From positions 4,051,001 through 4,115,000 of the forward strand of contig NZ_CP087999.1 of NCBI RefSeq assembly GCF_021044625.1: a DNA stretch of 64,000 nucleotides. The letters run 5' to 3'. The stretch is from Geomonas sp. RF6 (GTDB taxonomy: Bacteria > Desulfobacterota > Desulfuromonadia > Geobacterales > Geobacteraceae). Positions within the stretch are counted from its first letter, which is position 1, and every line of letters starts with the position of its first letter. The notes beneath the pieces were generated by a model. That model was not told the DNA's origin. It saw only the letters and a program-made list of their open reading frames with translations, and did not search any database. Positions 26,115 through 33,826 of this stretch are shown here, piece by piece. Position numbers and translations under genes: made by a program.

Positions 26115-26507
26115 ATGGACTTTCCTGATGAACTGAAGTACAGCAAGGAACATATCTGGGTGCGCGTGGAAGGAAACCGCGCCGTCATCGGCATCACCGA
26201 CTACGCGCAGCACGAGCTCGGGCACATCACCGCGGTGGAGCTCCCCGATCCGGGTGACGACCTGGATCAGGACGACTCCTTCGGGTCCGTGGAGGCGAGA
26301 AAGACGGTGGCGGAGCTCTACGCCCCCCTCTCCGGCCCGGTGCTGGAGGTGAACCACGAGGTAGTGGACACCCCGGAAATCGTGAACGACGACCCGTACG
26401 ACGGCGGCTGGCTGGTGGTGGTGGAAGTCGTCGATCACGAGGAGCTGAACCTCCTCATGTCGGCAGAGCACTACGAGGAGTTCGTCTCGGTCGCCGAGGA
26501 AGAGTAG
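26115..26507 (+). CDS. gcvH: Glycine cleavage system H-like lipoyl carrier protein
   Basis: 130 residues. Canonical H-protein fold: LKYSKEHIWVRVEGNRAVIG, GITDYAQHELGHI, then lipoylation Lys63 in GSVEARKTVAELYAP, and NDDPYDGGWLVVVE. No gcvT or gcvP is nearby, so it is a solitary H protein beside accC; it may serve glycine cleavage encoded elsewhere or act in lipoate relay. The extra acidic residues at the end (SVAEEE) are unremarkable. Confidence 0.93.
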   Translation: MDFPDELKYSKEHIWVRVEGNRAVIGITDYAQHELGHITAVELPDPGDDLDQDDSFGSVEARKTVAELYAPLSGPVLEVNHEVVDTPEIVNDDPYDGGWLVVVEVVDHEELNLLMSAEHYEEFVSVAEEE

Positions 26508-26523
26508 CGCCCCGTATACAAAC

Positions 26524-26569
26524 CTTATAATTCAAGACCTGACCCCGGGGTCAGGTCTTGAATTATAAG
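26524..26569. repeat. Perfect 46-bp palindrome
   Basis: Two 23-base arms meet with no spacer between 26546 and 26547. Left arm runs CTTATAATTC, AAGACCTGACCCC; the right arm is its exact reverse complement. A second, one-base-shortened copy is at 60696-60735. No T tract follows directly, so it is not a standard terminator. Confidence 0.92.
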
Positions 26570-26587
26570 CTTCTACCAGCAGCTCAG

Positions 26588-26617
26588 GAAAAGGCGAGGG
26601 GTCTCTCTCGCCTTTTC
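26588..26617 (+). terminator. Terminator after gcvH
   Basis: 11-bp stem GAAAAGGCGAG/CTCGCCTTTTC around an 8-base loop; T residues lie in the 3' arm. Confidence 0.65.
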
Positions 26618-26764
26618 ACTTTCGGCGGCGGAGGAAAAGGGGAAGCTCTCCCGGCGTCATATATCGGCGCGTTTTGCCTTGATCTCATGTTTACATTGGT
26701 ATAGTCTACCCCCGCCGACCGCGCCCCCGCTGGTCCGGCACAGTAGAGATTCCGGAGTTTCCCC

Positions 26765-27613
26765 TTGACGCTGCAGATCGGACATATCAGGTACGCCAAC
26801 TGTACCCCCATCTTCACCGCCCTGGCCGCCTCGTTCGATTGCAGCCGCTACACCTTCGTCGACGGCGTCCCTGCAGAGCTCAACGCGAAGCTGCGCAGGG
26901 GGGAGGTGGAGGTGAGCCCCTCCTCCTCCATCGAATACGCCCAGGCGAGCGAAAAGTACTGTCTCCTCCCTGACCTCTCCATCAGCTCCATCGGCAAGGT
27001 AAAGAGCGTACTCCTCTTTTCCCGCCTCCCCATCGAGGAGCTCGACGGCAGCACGGTCGGTCTTACGCTGCACTCCGACACCTCTGTGAACCTTCTGAAG
27101 GTTCTCCTCGCCAAAAAGTACGGCTTCGAGAACAGCTTTCAACGGACCGAGCTTCCCCTCGACGCGGCGCTTTCCCGCTATCCGGCGCTCCTTTTGATCG
27201 GTGACGCTGCGCTCAAGAGCGCCGCCATCGAGCACGGTTACCGGGTGTACGACCTGGGGGAGCTCTGGTACGACTTCACCGGGCTACCCTTTGTTTTCGC
27301 ACTCTGGATTGTGCGGCGCGAGGCGGCGGCCACGAAGGGGAGGGAACTCTCGGAGCTCGCCCGCGATCTTGTCGCGGCAAAGGAGCTCGCCTACCACTCC
27401 TACCCCGCCATTGCCGCCGGGTGTGCGGAGAGGGGATGGCTGTCATCTGACGACCTCGTCGACTACTGGCGCACCATCTCCTACGATCTCACCCCCGCCC
27501 ATCTGAAAGGGGTGCGCACCTTTTTCCGCTATGCATTCGAACTCTCCCTTATCCCGGCAGAGCCTGAGCTGCGATTTTTTGCTCCCCAAGGAGCAGAGGT
27601 GACCGCCGCCTGA
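26765..27613 (+). CDS. mqnA: Chorismate dehydratase MqnA (futalosine pathway)
   Basis: 282 residues, TTG start with CGGAG upstream. MqnA/MqnD-type periplasmic-binding-like fold: GHIRYANCTPIFTAL at the N-terminus, SSSIEYAQASEKYCLLPDLSI-type substrate pocket segments (SSIEYAQ, YCLLPDLSIS), LLLIGDAAL and LGELWYDFTGLPFVFALW. Dehydrates chorismate to 3-enolpyruvylbenzoate, committing it to menaquinone by the futalosine route. The downstream GGDEF gene starts within its stop (TGATG). Confidence 0.92.
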   Translation: MTLQIGHIRYANCTPIFTALAASFDCSRYTFVDGVPAELNAKLRRGEVEVSPSSSIEYAQASEKYCLLPDLSISSIGKVKSVLLFSRLPIEELDGSTVGLTLHSDTSVNLLKVLLAKKYGFENSFQRTELPLDAALSRYPALLLIGDAALKSAAIEHGYRVYDLGELWYDFTGLPFVFALWIVRREAAATKGRELSELARDLVAAKELAYHSYPAIAAGCAERGWLSSDDLVDYWRTISYDLTPAHLKGVRTFFRYAFELSLIPAEPELRFFAPQGAEVTAA

Positions 27614-30009
27614 TGGGGGTGGGGAGAGAGGCGATCCTGTGGCCCGCGCGCATGGGGGAGGGCTCGGCCCCTCCCATCACCGTGCTCATGCGCGCGAAGT
27701 GGCTGATGCTCCTCCTTCTTGCCGTGTACACCCTCTGTGCCGGTACCTGTTACTCCTTCAGCCGTTTCGGCTTCTTCGTCACCAGGTCGCAAGGGGCGTT
27801 CCTTGCGCTTTCCATCTGCGTGGTGGTCATTTACAACCTTTCCTACCAGCAGGCCTACGCGAAGCTCTCCCCTTTCCGTTTCTTTCACCACCTGCAGATC
27901 CTTATCGACACCTTCCTGGTGACCGTCCTGATCCATTTCAGCGGAGGGGCGGCCAGCTGGCTCTGGCCCCTCTACCTCGTCGTCACCATCGAGGCGGTCT
28001 ATCTCCTGGAGCGGCGCGAAGAGATCTGCTGCGCCTGGCTCGGAGCCGCGTTCAGCCACGGCACTCTCCTCTTCCTGGAGCACGGGCGGCTTCTGCCGCA
28101 CATAGCGATGCCGTTTGTGGACCAGAGGGTGCAGGACGATGTCCTCTACCTCCTCCTGATCTGGTTTTTCGCCACCGTCTTCAATGCTGCCATCGCGATC
28201 ATCGGCTGCGAGCTCATGTCCGCCCTGCGCGGGGAAACGCAGATCCTTCGGGAGAGCGAGGAGCGGCTGTACAGCTTTCTAAACCGCACGAACGATCTCA
28301 TCCACAGCAACGCCCCGGACGGGAGCTTCCTCTACGCCAACGACGCCTGGCTGCGCACCATGGGGTACTGCCGCGATCATCTCGACTTTCTTACCGTGGA
28401 GGACGTGCTGCACCCGGAGAGCCTGCAGCGCTACCGCGAGGAACTGGACCGGGTCCTTTCCGGCGGGGAGAGCCGCTCCTGCGAGCACCTCTACATCGCG
28501 CGAAACGGCGCCCCCGTCGCGGTGGAGGGGAATCTTTCCTGCACCTACGATGGAGCAGCACCGGTTGCGGTGTGGGGTATCGGACGGGACATCGGGGAGC
28601 GAAAGCGCGCCCAGGAGGAGCTTTACCACAGGGCACACCACGACCCCCTGACCGGGCTTCCCAACCGTCTCCTCTTCCTGGACCGGCTGCGCCAGATGCG
28701 CGCCGTCTCCCAGCGCATGGGTCAGCGCATGGCGCTGCTCTATCTCGACCTGGACCGCTTCAAGTGGGTCAACGACACCCTCGGGCACGGCGTCGGGGAC
28801 AAGCTGCTCCAGGAAGTGGCGCAGCGGCTCTCGGCTTGCGTGCGCGAGACGGATACGGTGGCGCGCATCGGTGGGGACGAGTTCGTGATCGCGCTCGGCC
28901 AGCTGCGCGACTCCCACGGCGCGGAGGTGGTGGCTCGCAAGGTGCTGGCGGCGCTGGAGCCCCCGTGTCTCGTCGACCATCACTCCCTCCAGGCGGGAGT
29001 CAGCATCGGGATAAGCATCTACCCGGACGACAGCGACGAGCTCGAAGAGCTGATGAGGAAGGCGGACGTGGCGATGTATTTCGCCAAGGAGAAGGGGAGG
29101 GGAGGGTACCGCAGCTACTCGAGAGAGCTCTCCTTTCACACGGAGACGCTCCTGGCCGATGCACTGGAGCAGGCGCTGGAGCGCGGTGAGCTGCGCATCT
29201 ACTACCAGCCGAAGGTGGAAGTGGTGACCGGACAGGTGAGCGGCGTGGAAGCGCTCGTGCGCTGGGAGCACCCTCGCTTCGGCCTTCTGACTGCGGCGCA
29301 GTTTCTCCCGCTGGCGGAGAAGGCGGGGCTTCTCGAGCCGATCGGGCGCTGGGTCCTGGAGCGCGCCTGTCAGCAGAACAGGAAGTGGCAGGAGGAAGGG
29401 GGAGCGCCGCTGCGCGTGGCGGTAAATCTTTCGCTGTGCCAGCTGAAGCAGGGCGACCTGGTGGACCGGGTGCGCGATGCGGTCGCGAAGGCGGGGCTCG
29501 ACCCGCACCTGTTGGAACTGGAGGTTGCCGAGAGCGCACTCATCGATGATCCGGAATACGTGAAGGGGGTCCTTGCCGCTCTTTCCCGACTTGGCGTCGG
29601 AGTTGTGCTGGACGATTATACCCGTAAAGGTGAGGCTGCCGGGCTAAAGCTCCTCGGTGTCCGCTCCCTGAAGATCGACAGCCGCTTCACCGCAGCGCTG
29701 GAGGACAGCGACGCCGCGGCCCAGGCCGCGAGCTCCATCATAGACCTGGGGAGTGCCCTGAAGCTGAGAGTGACCGCGGAGGGGGTGGAGACGCAGGGAC
29801 AGCTCCTCTTTTTCCAGAGGCAGGGTTGCCACGAATTGCAGGGGTACTTCGTGAGCAGGCCGCTCCCCCCCGAGAGGGTGCTCGACTTTGTGCGGGGCGG
29901 GGTGACTGAGCTTTTGTGGCAGGACAGCTCAAGAGTGAAAGACGAGTCCGCGGCGCCTTCCCTCCTGGCAGGGGAGGGGGAACTCACCTCTTCACATGCC
30001 TCAGTGTAG
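27613..30009 (+). CDS. Membrane PAS-GGDEF-EAL cyclic-di-GMP protein
   Basis: 798 residues. About five membrane helices in residues 28-205, a PAS domain (about 215-335), GGDEF intact at about 420 with an RETD inhibitory site five residues before it, and an EAL domain starting at EAL 546. The EAL residues equivalent to the catalytic set (E in EALVRW, N in AVNLS, E in LEVAES, DD, K in LKID, E in AEGVET) are present. Loop 6, usually DFGTGYSSL, is DYTRKGEAA (about 668), which probably weakens hydrolysis. So a diguanylate cyclase with doubtful phosphodiesterase activity. ATG overlaps the mqnA stop. Confidence 0.92.
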   Translation: MGVGREAILWPARMGEGSAPPITVLMRAKWLMLLLLAVYTLCAGTCYSFSRFGFFVTRSQGAFLALSICVVVIYNLSYQQAYAKLSPFRFFHHLQILIDTFLVTVLIHFSGGAASWLWPLYLVVTIEAVYLLERREEICCAWLGAAFSHGTLLFLEHGRLLPHIAMPFVDQRVQDDVLYLLLIWFFATVFNAAIAIIGCELMSALRGETQILRESEERLYSFLNRTNDLIHSNAPDGSFLYANDAWLRTMGYCRDHLDFLTVEDVLHPESLQRYREELDRVLSGGESRSCEHLYIARNGAPVAVEGNLSCTYDGAAPVAVWGIGRDIGERKRAQEELYHRAHHDPLTGLPNRLLFLDRLRQMRAVSQRMGQRMALLYLDLDRFKWVNDTLGHGVGDKLLQEVAQRLSACVRETDTVARIGGDEFVIALGQLRDSHGAEVVARKVLAALEPPCLVDHHSLQAGVSIGISIYPDDSDELEELMRKADVAMYFAKEKGRGGYRSYSRELSFHTETLLADALEQALERGELRIYYQPKVEVVTGQVSGVEALVRWEHPRFGLLTAAQFLPLAEKAGLLEPIGRWVLERACQQNRKWQEEGGAPLRVAVNLSLCQLKQGDLVDRVRDAVAKAGLDPHLLELEVAESALIDDPEYVKGVLAALSRLGVGVVLDDYTRKGEAAGLKLLGVRSLKIDSRFTAALEDSDAAAQAASSIIDLGSALKLRVTAEGVETQGQLLFFQRQGCHELQGYFVSRPLPPERVLDFVRGGVTELLWQDSSRVKDESAAPSLLAGEGELTSSHASV

Positions 30010-30073
30010 TCCATGTAGGCCGGCATAAGGCGCAGCCGTTGCTGGCACGGCGCCCCCTCTCACGCTCCTTCCC

Positions 30074-30529
30074 TTACCAGATCGTCCCCGCCTCTCTCCT
30101 CTCCCGGTAGTCCGACAAAATCTTCTCGTGATCGAAACAGATCGGGCTCGGCAGGTTGTCGAGCTGAAAGACGCCGAATTCCGCTGCGTCGTCCCCCGCC
30201 TTCGGAGTGCCGCTGCACTTCACCACGTAGACGGTGGAGATGGCGTGGAAGCGGGTATCCCTGGCCGGATCCGAATAGCACCCAAGGAGCTTCATCTGCG
30301 TCACCTTCAACGCCGTCTCCTCCTCGCACTCGCGAACCGCAGCAGCCTCCAGCGACTCGCCGTAGTCGACGAACCCGCCGGGGAGGGCCCAGCCGAAAGG
30401 TTCGTTCCTGCGCTTTATAAGGACGATCCCCTCCGGGAGCTCGATGAGGACGTCGACTGTGGGGAAAGGATTGCTGTAGGACCTTACCTTTTCACCGCAG
30501 GAGGGGCAGGAGAGGTAATCGTATGACAT
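30074..30529 (-). CDS. Nudix hydrolase with N-terminal zinc-ribbon-like start
   Basis: 151 residues. Short CPSCGEK motif at residues 8-14, then a Nudix box GFVDYGESLEAAAVRECEEE matching Gx5Ex7REUxEE, though the Gly before the last position is Ala (EETAL). Hydrolyses a nucleoside diphosphate linked to an unknown moiety; substrate cannot be told. Encoded convergent with the GGDEF gene and opposite to its neighbours downstream; no operon partner is evident. Confidence 0.9.
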   Translation of the reverse strand: MSYDYLSCPSCGEKVRSYSNPFPTVDVLIELPEGIVLIKRRNEPFGWALPGGFVDYGESLEAAAVRECEEETALKVTQMKLLGCYSDPARDTRFHAISTVYVVKCSGTPKAGDDAAEFGVFQLDNLPSPICFDHEKILSDYRERREAGTIW

Positions 30530-30646
30530 GAGGGGCCTCCTTCTTTCTCACATTCGGGCGCGGCACCTTTGGAAGAGGCGGCACCGTCTGCAGCATCGCA
30601 AACGGGAGAGATTGTACCAGCCAAAGCTCCTCCAGCGAGGCGCGGG

Positions 30647-30680
30647 CACAAAAAAAGGGGAGGAAAAAATTCCTCCCCTT
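30647..30680 (-). terminator. Terminator of the PxxKW gene
   Basis: On the minus strand AAGGGGAGGA/TCCTCCCCTT stem followed by eight T residues; 22 bases after the stop of the gene at 30702. Confidence 0.88.
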
Positions 30681-30701
30681 CGGGACTTCGAGGCAGCCCG
30701 G

Positions 30702-30995
30702 TTACTTCTTCTTTTTGGAACCGGCAGCTTTCTTGGATGCTTTGAGCGGGTTGATCTTCGCATCCTCGGTCTTGATTTCTGCTTTCACGTGCGTGGCGAA
30801 GTTGCAAAGACCGCCGCTCCATTTCTTCTCCGGAGCAGGGTAGCTACCGCAAACTTTCCCGATCTGGGTTTCAACGACCCTCTCGCACCCCTCGCAGTTT
30901 TCCACGATTACCTGGCATGCACCTTCGGTGAATACGCAACCATTCTTACCCATGAAAGTACACTCGGTACCGGGAAGCACTGTTTGACACTGCAT
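30702..30995 (-). CDS. PxxKW-type cysteine-rich protein, unknown function
   Basis: 97 residues with eight cysteines (3, 12, 20, 27, 34, 37, 49, 64), the last just after the motif PEKKW (55-59), and a Lys-rich tail (KASKKAAGSKKKK). No signal peptide, so cytoplasmic; the CEGC pair at 34-37 could bind a metal or Fe-S cluster. I recognise the PxxKW cysteine-rich family known from delta-type proteobacteria, whose function is unknown. AGGAGG 7 bases upstream, its own good promoter and its own terminator make it a strong monocistronic unit, implying high expression. Confidence 0.82.
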   Translation of the reverse strand: MQCQTVLPGTECTFMGKNGCVFTEGACQVIVENCEGCERVVETQIGKVCGSYPAPEKKWSGGLCNFATHVKAEIKTEDAKINPLKASKKAAGSKKKK

Positions 30996-31040
30996 GATAA
31001 ACCTCCTGTATAAATCCGCGTAGTTGCTTAAACCTCGGTT

Positions 31041-31070
31041 ACTCTAACAATTTTAAAAGAAAAATGTCAA
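31041..31070 (-). promoter_or_regulatory. Promoter of the PxxKW gene
   Basis: On the minus strand TTGACA (31070-31065), 18 bases, TAGAGT (31046-31041) with TG one base before the -10 (extended -10). Perfect -35. It lies 45 bases before the ATG. Confidence 0.65.
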
Positions 31071-31251
31071 CACCAAAAAGTTCACCGAAAAGCCACTTTT
31101 TTCCCCTTCTCCTTGACTCGGCAAAACGTATGCTTTAACCTTTAGCAGTTCTTTATCCTGCCTGCTCCCGCCGCTTCTGGCGCGCGTCTACAGTTATCGA
31201 GCGACAATTTCCACTGCGGGAGACGGCTGTATTTCTAATAAGGAGGCTATC

Positions 31252-32676
31252 ATGCAGCGTATTACCTTCGGCACTTCCGGCTGGCGCGGCATCATCTGTG
31301 AGGACTTCATTTTCGAGAACGTGAAAGTGGTCACCCAGGCCATTGCAGATAACGTGAAGGCGAGCGGCGAGGCGGAGAAAGGGATCATCGTGGGGTATGA
31401 TTCCCGTTTCATGGGGGAGCAGTTCGCCCGTCAGGCTGCGCGGGTTCTGACCGGCGCCGGCGTGAAGACCTTTCTCCTCACCCGCGACACCCCGACGCCG
31501 GTGATCTCCTTCGAGATCCTCCGGCGCAGTGCGGCCGGCGCCATAAACTTCACCGCCAGCCACAACCCCCCCGAGTACAACGGCATCAAGTTCTCCCCCT
31601 CCTGGGGGGGGCCGGCGCTCCCCCAGACCACGAAGGACATCGAGCGGCGCGCGAACGAGATGATGGGGGAGGTGTGCTATAGCGAGTGCCCCCTCGACGA
31701 GGCGCTGCAGAAGGGGCTCCTCGTGGAGATCGACCCGATGGGGGAGTATCTGAAGGATCTCTCCACGAAGGTCGATTTCGCAAAGATTGCGAAGCTGAAG
31801 TCGGTGGCGGTAAATCCGCTGTACGGGACCGCCCGCGGGTACCTCGCGGAGCCGCTGCGGGACCACGGCGTGAAGGTGGTGCAGATAAACGACAGGCGCG
31901 ACCCCTACTTCGGCGGGTTCCCCCCCGAGCCGTCGGAGAAGTACATCCAGGACTTCATCACCCTGGTAAAGAACGATCCCTCCATCGAGCTCGGCATCGC
32001 CACGGACGGGGACGCGGACCGCTTCGGCATCATCGACGCCGACGGCAGCTTCATCGAGCCGAACTACATCATCGCCCTCCTTCTCGATTACCTCGTCCGG
32101 GTGCGCGGTCTTAAAGGGGGCGTTGCCCGCAGCGTCGCCACCTCCCACCTCATTGACGCGGTGGCGAAGAGCCACGGTGTGGAGGTCTTCGAGACGCCGG
32201 TCGGCTTCAAGTATGTCGGAGAGCTCATAAGCCAGGACAGGATCATCATCGGCGGTGAGGAAAGCGCCGGGCTGAGCATCAAGGGACATGTCCCCGAAAA
32301 GGACGGGATACTCGCCTGCCTCCTCGTGGCGGAGATGGTGGCGCACGAAGGGATCGGTGTGAAGGCGCTTCTGGAGCGCCTGTACGAGAAGGTTGGCCGC
32401 TACCTGACGCGCCGGGTCAACATCGTCCTCTCCCCCGAGCTGGAGGCGGCCTTCCCGGAGCGGATCGCGGCGACGCCGGAGAGCTTTGCCGGCATGAAGG
32501 TGCAGGAGCTCGTCACCATCGACGGCAACAAGTTCATCCTCGAGGACGGCAGCTGGCTCCTCTTCAGGAAGTCCGGTACCGAGCCGGTGGTGCGCCTCTA
32601 CTGCGAGGCGTCGTCCGACGAGCGTCTGCAGGCGCTTGTCGCCGCCGGGCGCGAGTTCATCCTCGGGAACGGCTAG
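31252..32676 (+). CDS. Phosphoglucomutase/phosphomannomutase family protein
   Basis: 474 residues of the alpha-D-phosphohexomutase superfamily. FGTSGWRGI near the start, catalytic phosphoserine loop FTASHNPPEYNG, metal-binding TDGDADRFG near 245, sugar-binding GGEESAG and phosphate-binding KSGTEPVVR near 440. Interconverts hexose 1- and 6-phosphates; glucose versus mannose versus both is not decidable. AAGGAGG precedes ATG 31252. It differs from the GlmM at 58605 in length and sugar loop. Confidence 0.9.
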   Translation: MQRITFGTSGWRGIICEDFIFENVKVVTQAIADNVKASGEAEKGIIVGYDSRFMGEQFARQAARVLTGAGVKTFLLTRDTPTPVISFEILRRSAAGAINFTASHNPPEYNGIKFSPSWGGPALPQTTKDIERRANEMMGEVCYSECPLDEALQKGLLVEIDPMGEYLKDLSTKVDFAKIAKLKSVAVNPLYGTARGYLAEPLRDHGVKVVQINDRRDPYFGGFPPEPSEKYIQDFITLVKNDPSIELGIATDGDADRFGIIDADGSFIEPNYIIALLLDYLVRVRGLKGGVARSVATSHLIDAVAKSHGVEVFETPVGFKYVGELISQDRIIIGGEESAGLSIKGHVPEKDGILACLLVAEMVAHEGIGVKALLERLYEKVGRYLTRRVNIVLSPELEAAFPERIAATPESFAGMKVQELVTIDGNKFILEDGSWLLFRKSGTEPVVRLYCEASSDERLQALVAAGREFILGNG

Positions 32677-32690
32677 AACTTTCCACCCTT

Positions 32691-32766
32691 TGTTCGTCCT
32701 GAGCCTGTCGAAGCTCCGGCTTCTTCCGTGAGGAGAAAGTGAAGCGCTTCGGCAGGCACAGGGCCG
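32691..32766. repeat. Imperfect inverted repeat of CCTGAGCCTGTCGAAG type
   Basis: Arms CCTGAGCCTGTCGAAG (32698-32713) and CTTCGGCAGGCACAGG (32747-32762) pair with two mismatches. Resembles intergenic REP-like units common in many proteobacteria. Confidence 0.7.
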
Positions 32767-32914
32767 ACGTCTCAATACCCCGACTCTGCCCCTCGTAACC
32801 ACGACTTCGCCCCTTTCTGGTTCATCGCGTCAAACATCGATTTCATACGCATGTCCTGCAGAGGTGTATACCGAAGTTGCTGCCGTCCTTGACGCAATCG
32901 CGGAGTTTTGGGGG

Positions 32915-32944
32915 TTGCTCTTTTTGTGAGCTTTACGTTATGAT
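32915..32944 (+). promoter_or_regulatory. Candidate promoter for nifU-nifS
   Basis: TTGCTC at 32915 and TATGAT at 32939 with an 18-base spacer, 27 bases before the nifU ATG. Confidence 0.45.
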
Positions 32945-32971
32945 TGCTCATCATTAAAACGAGGAGGGTCT

Positions 32972-33826
32972 ATGTGGGACTATACCGATAAGGTCAAAGA
33001 ACACTTCCTCAACCCGAGGAACGTGGGTGAAATACCTGATGCAGATGCTGTTGGTGAGGTCGGAAGTCTCGCCTGCGGCGACGCACTGAAACTCTTTTTG
33101 AAGCTGGATGAGAAGAAGGAAAAGATCGTCGACGCCAAGTTCCAGACCTTTGGCTGCGGCAGCGCCATCGCTTCCTCCTCCGCCCTCACGGAAATGGTGA
33201 AAGGGAAGACCCTCGACGAGGCGCTTGCGGTGACGAACCAGGAGATCGCCGATTTCCTGGGGGGGCTCCCGGAAGAAAAGATGCACTGCTCCGTCATGGG
33301 TCAGGAGGCTCTCGAGGTGGCGATCGCCAAGTATCGCGGCGTCGACGTGCCGAAGCACGGCCACGACCACGTGGAGAGCGAGGGGGAGATCGTCTGCAAG
33401 TGCTTCGGTCTTACCGATGTCTTCCTGAAGAAGGTCATCGCCTCCAACAAGCTGCACACCGCCGAGCAGGTGACCCACTTCACCAAGGCGGGGGGCGCCT
33501 GCGGCGGGTGCATCCCGAAGATCAAGGAGCTCATCGCTGAGGTAACCGGCGAGCAGAAGAAAACCGAAGCGAAGCCGGCCGCGAAGCTTACCAACCTGCG
33601 CAAGATGCAGCTCATCCAGGAGACGCTCGAAAACGAGGTCCGTCCGCAGCTTTGGGCCGACGGTGGTGATCTCGAACTGATCGACATCGACGGCGCCGTC
33701 GTCCAGGTCGCATTCCGCAAGGCGTGCGCCGGCTGCGCCTCCTCCGGTTACACCGCGAAATTCGTGGAGCAGAAGCTGCGCGAGATGGTATCTCCTGACA
33801 TTGTCGTCCAGGAGGTTCAGGGATGA
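32972..33826 (+). CDS. nifU: NifU-type iron-sulfur cluster scaffold
   Basis: 284 residues with the full three-domain NifU architecture. The IscU-like domain has Cys35, Cys62 and Cys106; the central BFD-like [2Fe-2S] domain has Cys142, Cys144, Cys177 and Cys180; the C-terminal Nfu domain has CAGC at 252-255. Assembles clusters from sulfur delivered by NifS and passes them to apo-proteins. No nitrogenase gene is near, so this NIF system probably serves general Fe-S needs. GAGGAGG precedes ATG 32972. Coupled to nifS by ATGA overlap. Confidence 0.95.
   Translation: MWDYTDKVKEHFLNPRNVGEIPDADAVGEVGSLACGDALKLFLKLDEKKEKIVDAKFQTFGCGSAIASSSALTEMVKGKTLDEALAVTNQEIADFLGGLPEEKMHCSVMGQEALEVAIAKYRGVDVPKHGHDHVESEGEIVCKCFGLTDVFLKKVIASNKLHTAEQVTHFTKAGGACGGCIPKIKELIAEVTGEQKKTEAKPAAKLTNLRKMQLIQETLENEVRPQLWADGGDLELIDIDGAVVQVAFRKACAGCASSGYTAKFVEQKLREMVSPDIVVQEVQG

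Noticed and set aside
30528-31013. Plus-strand frame opposite the PxxKW gene
   Set aside because: The minus strand has promoter, ribosome site, family motif and terminator; the plus frame has none.
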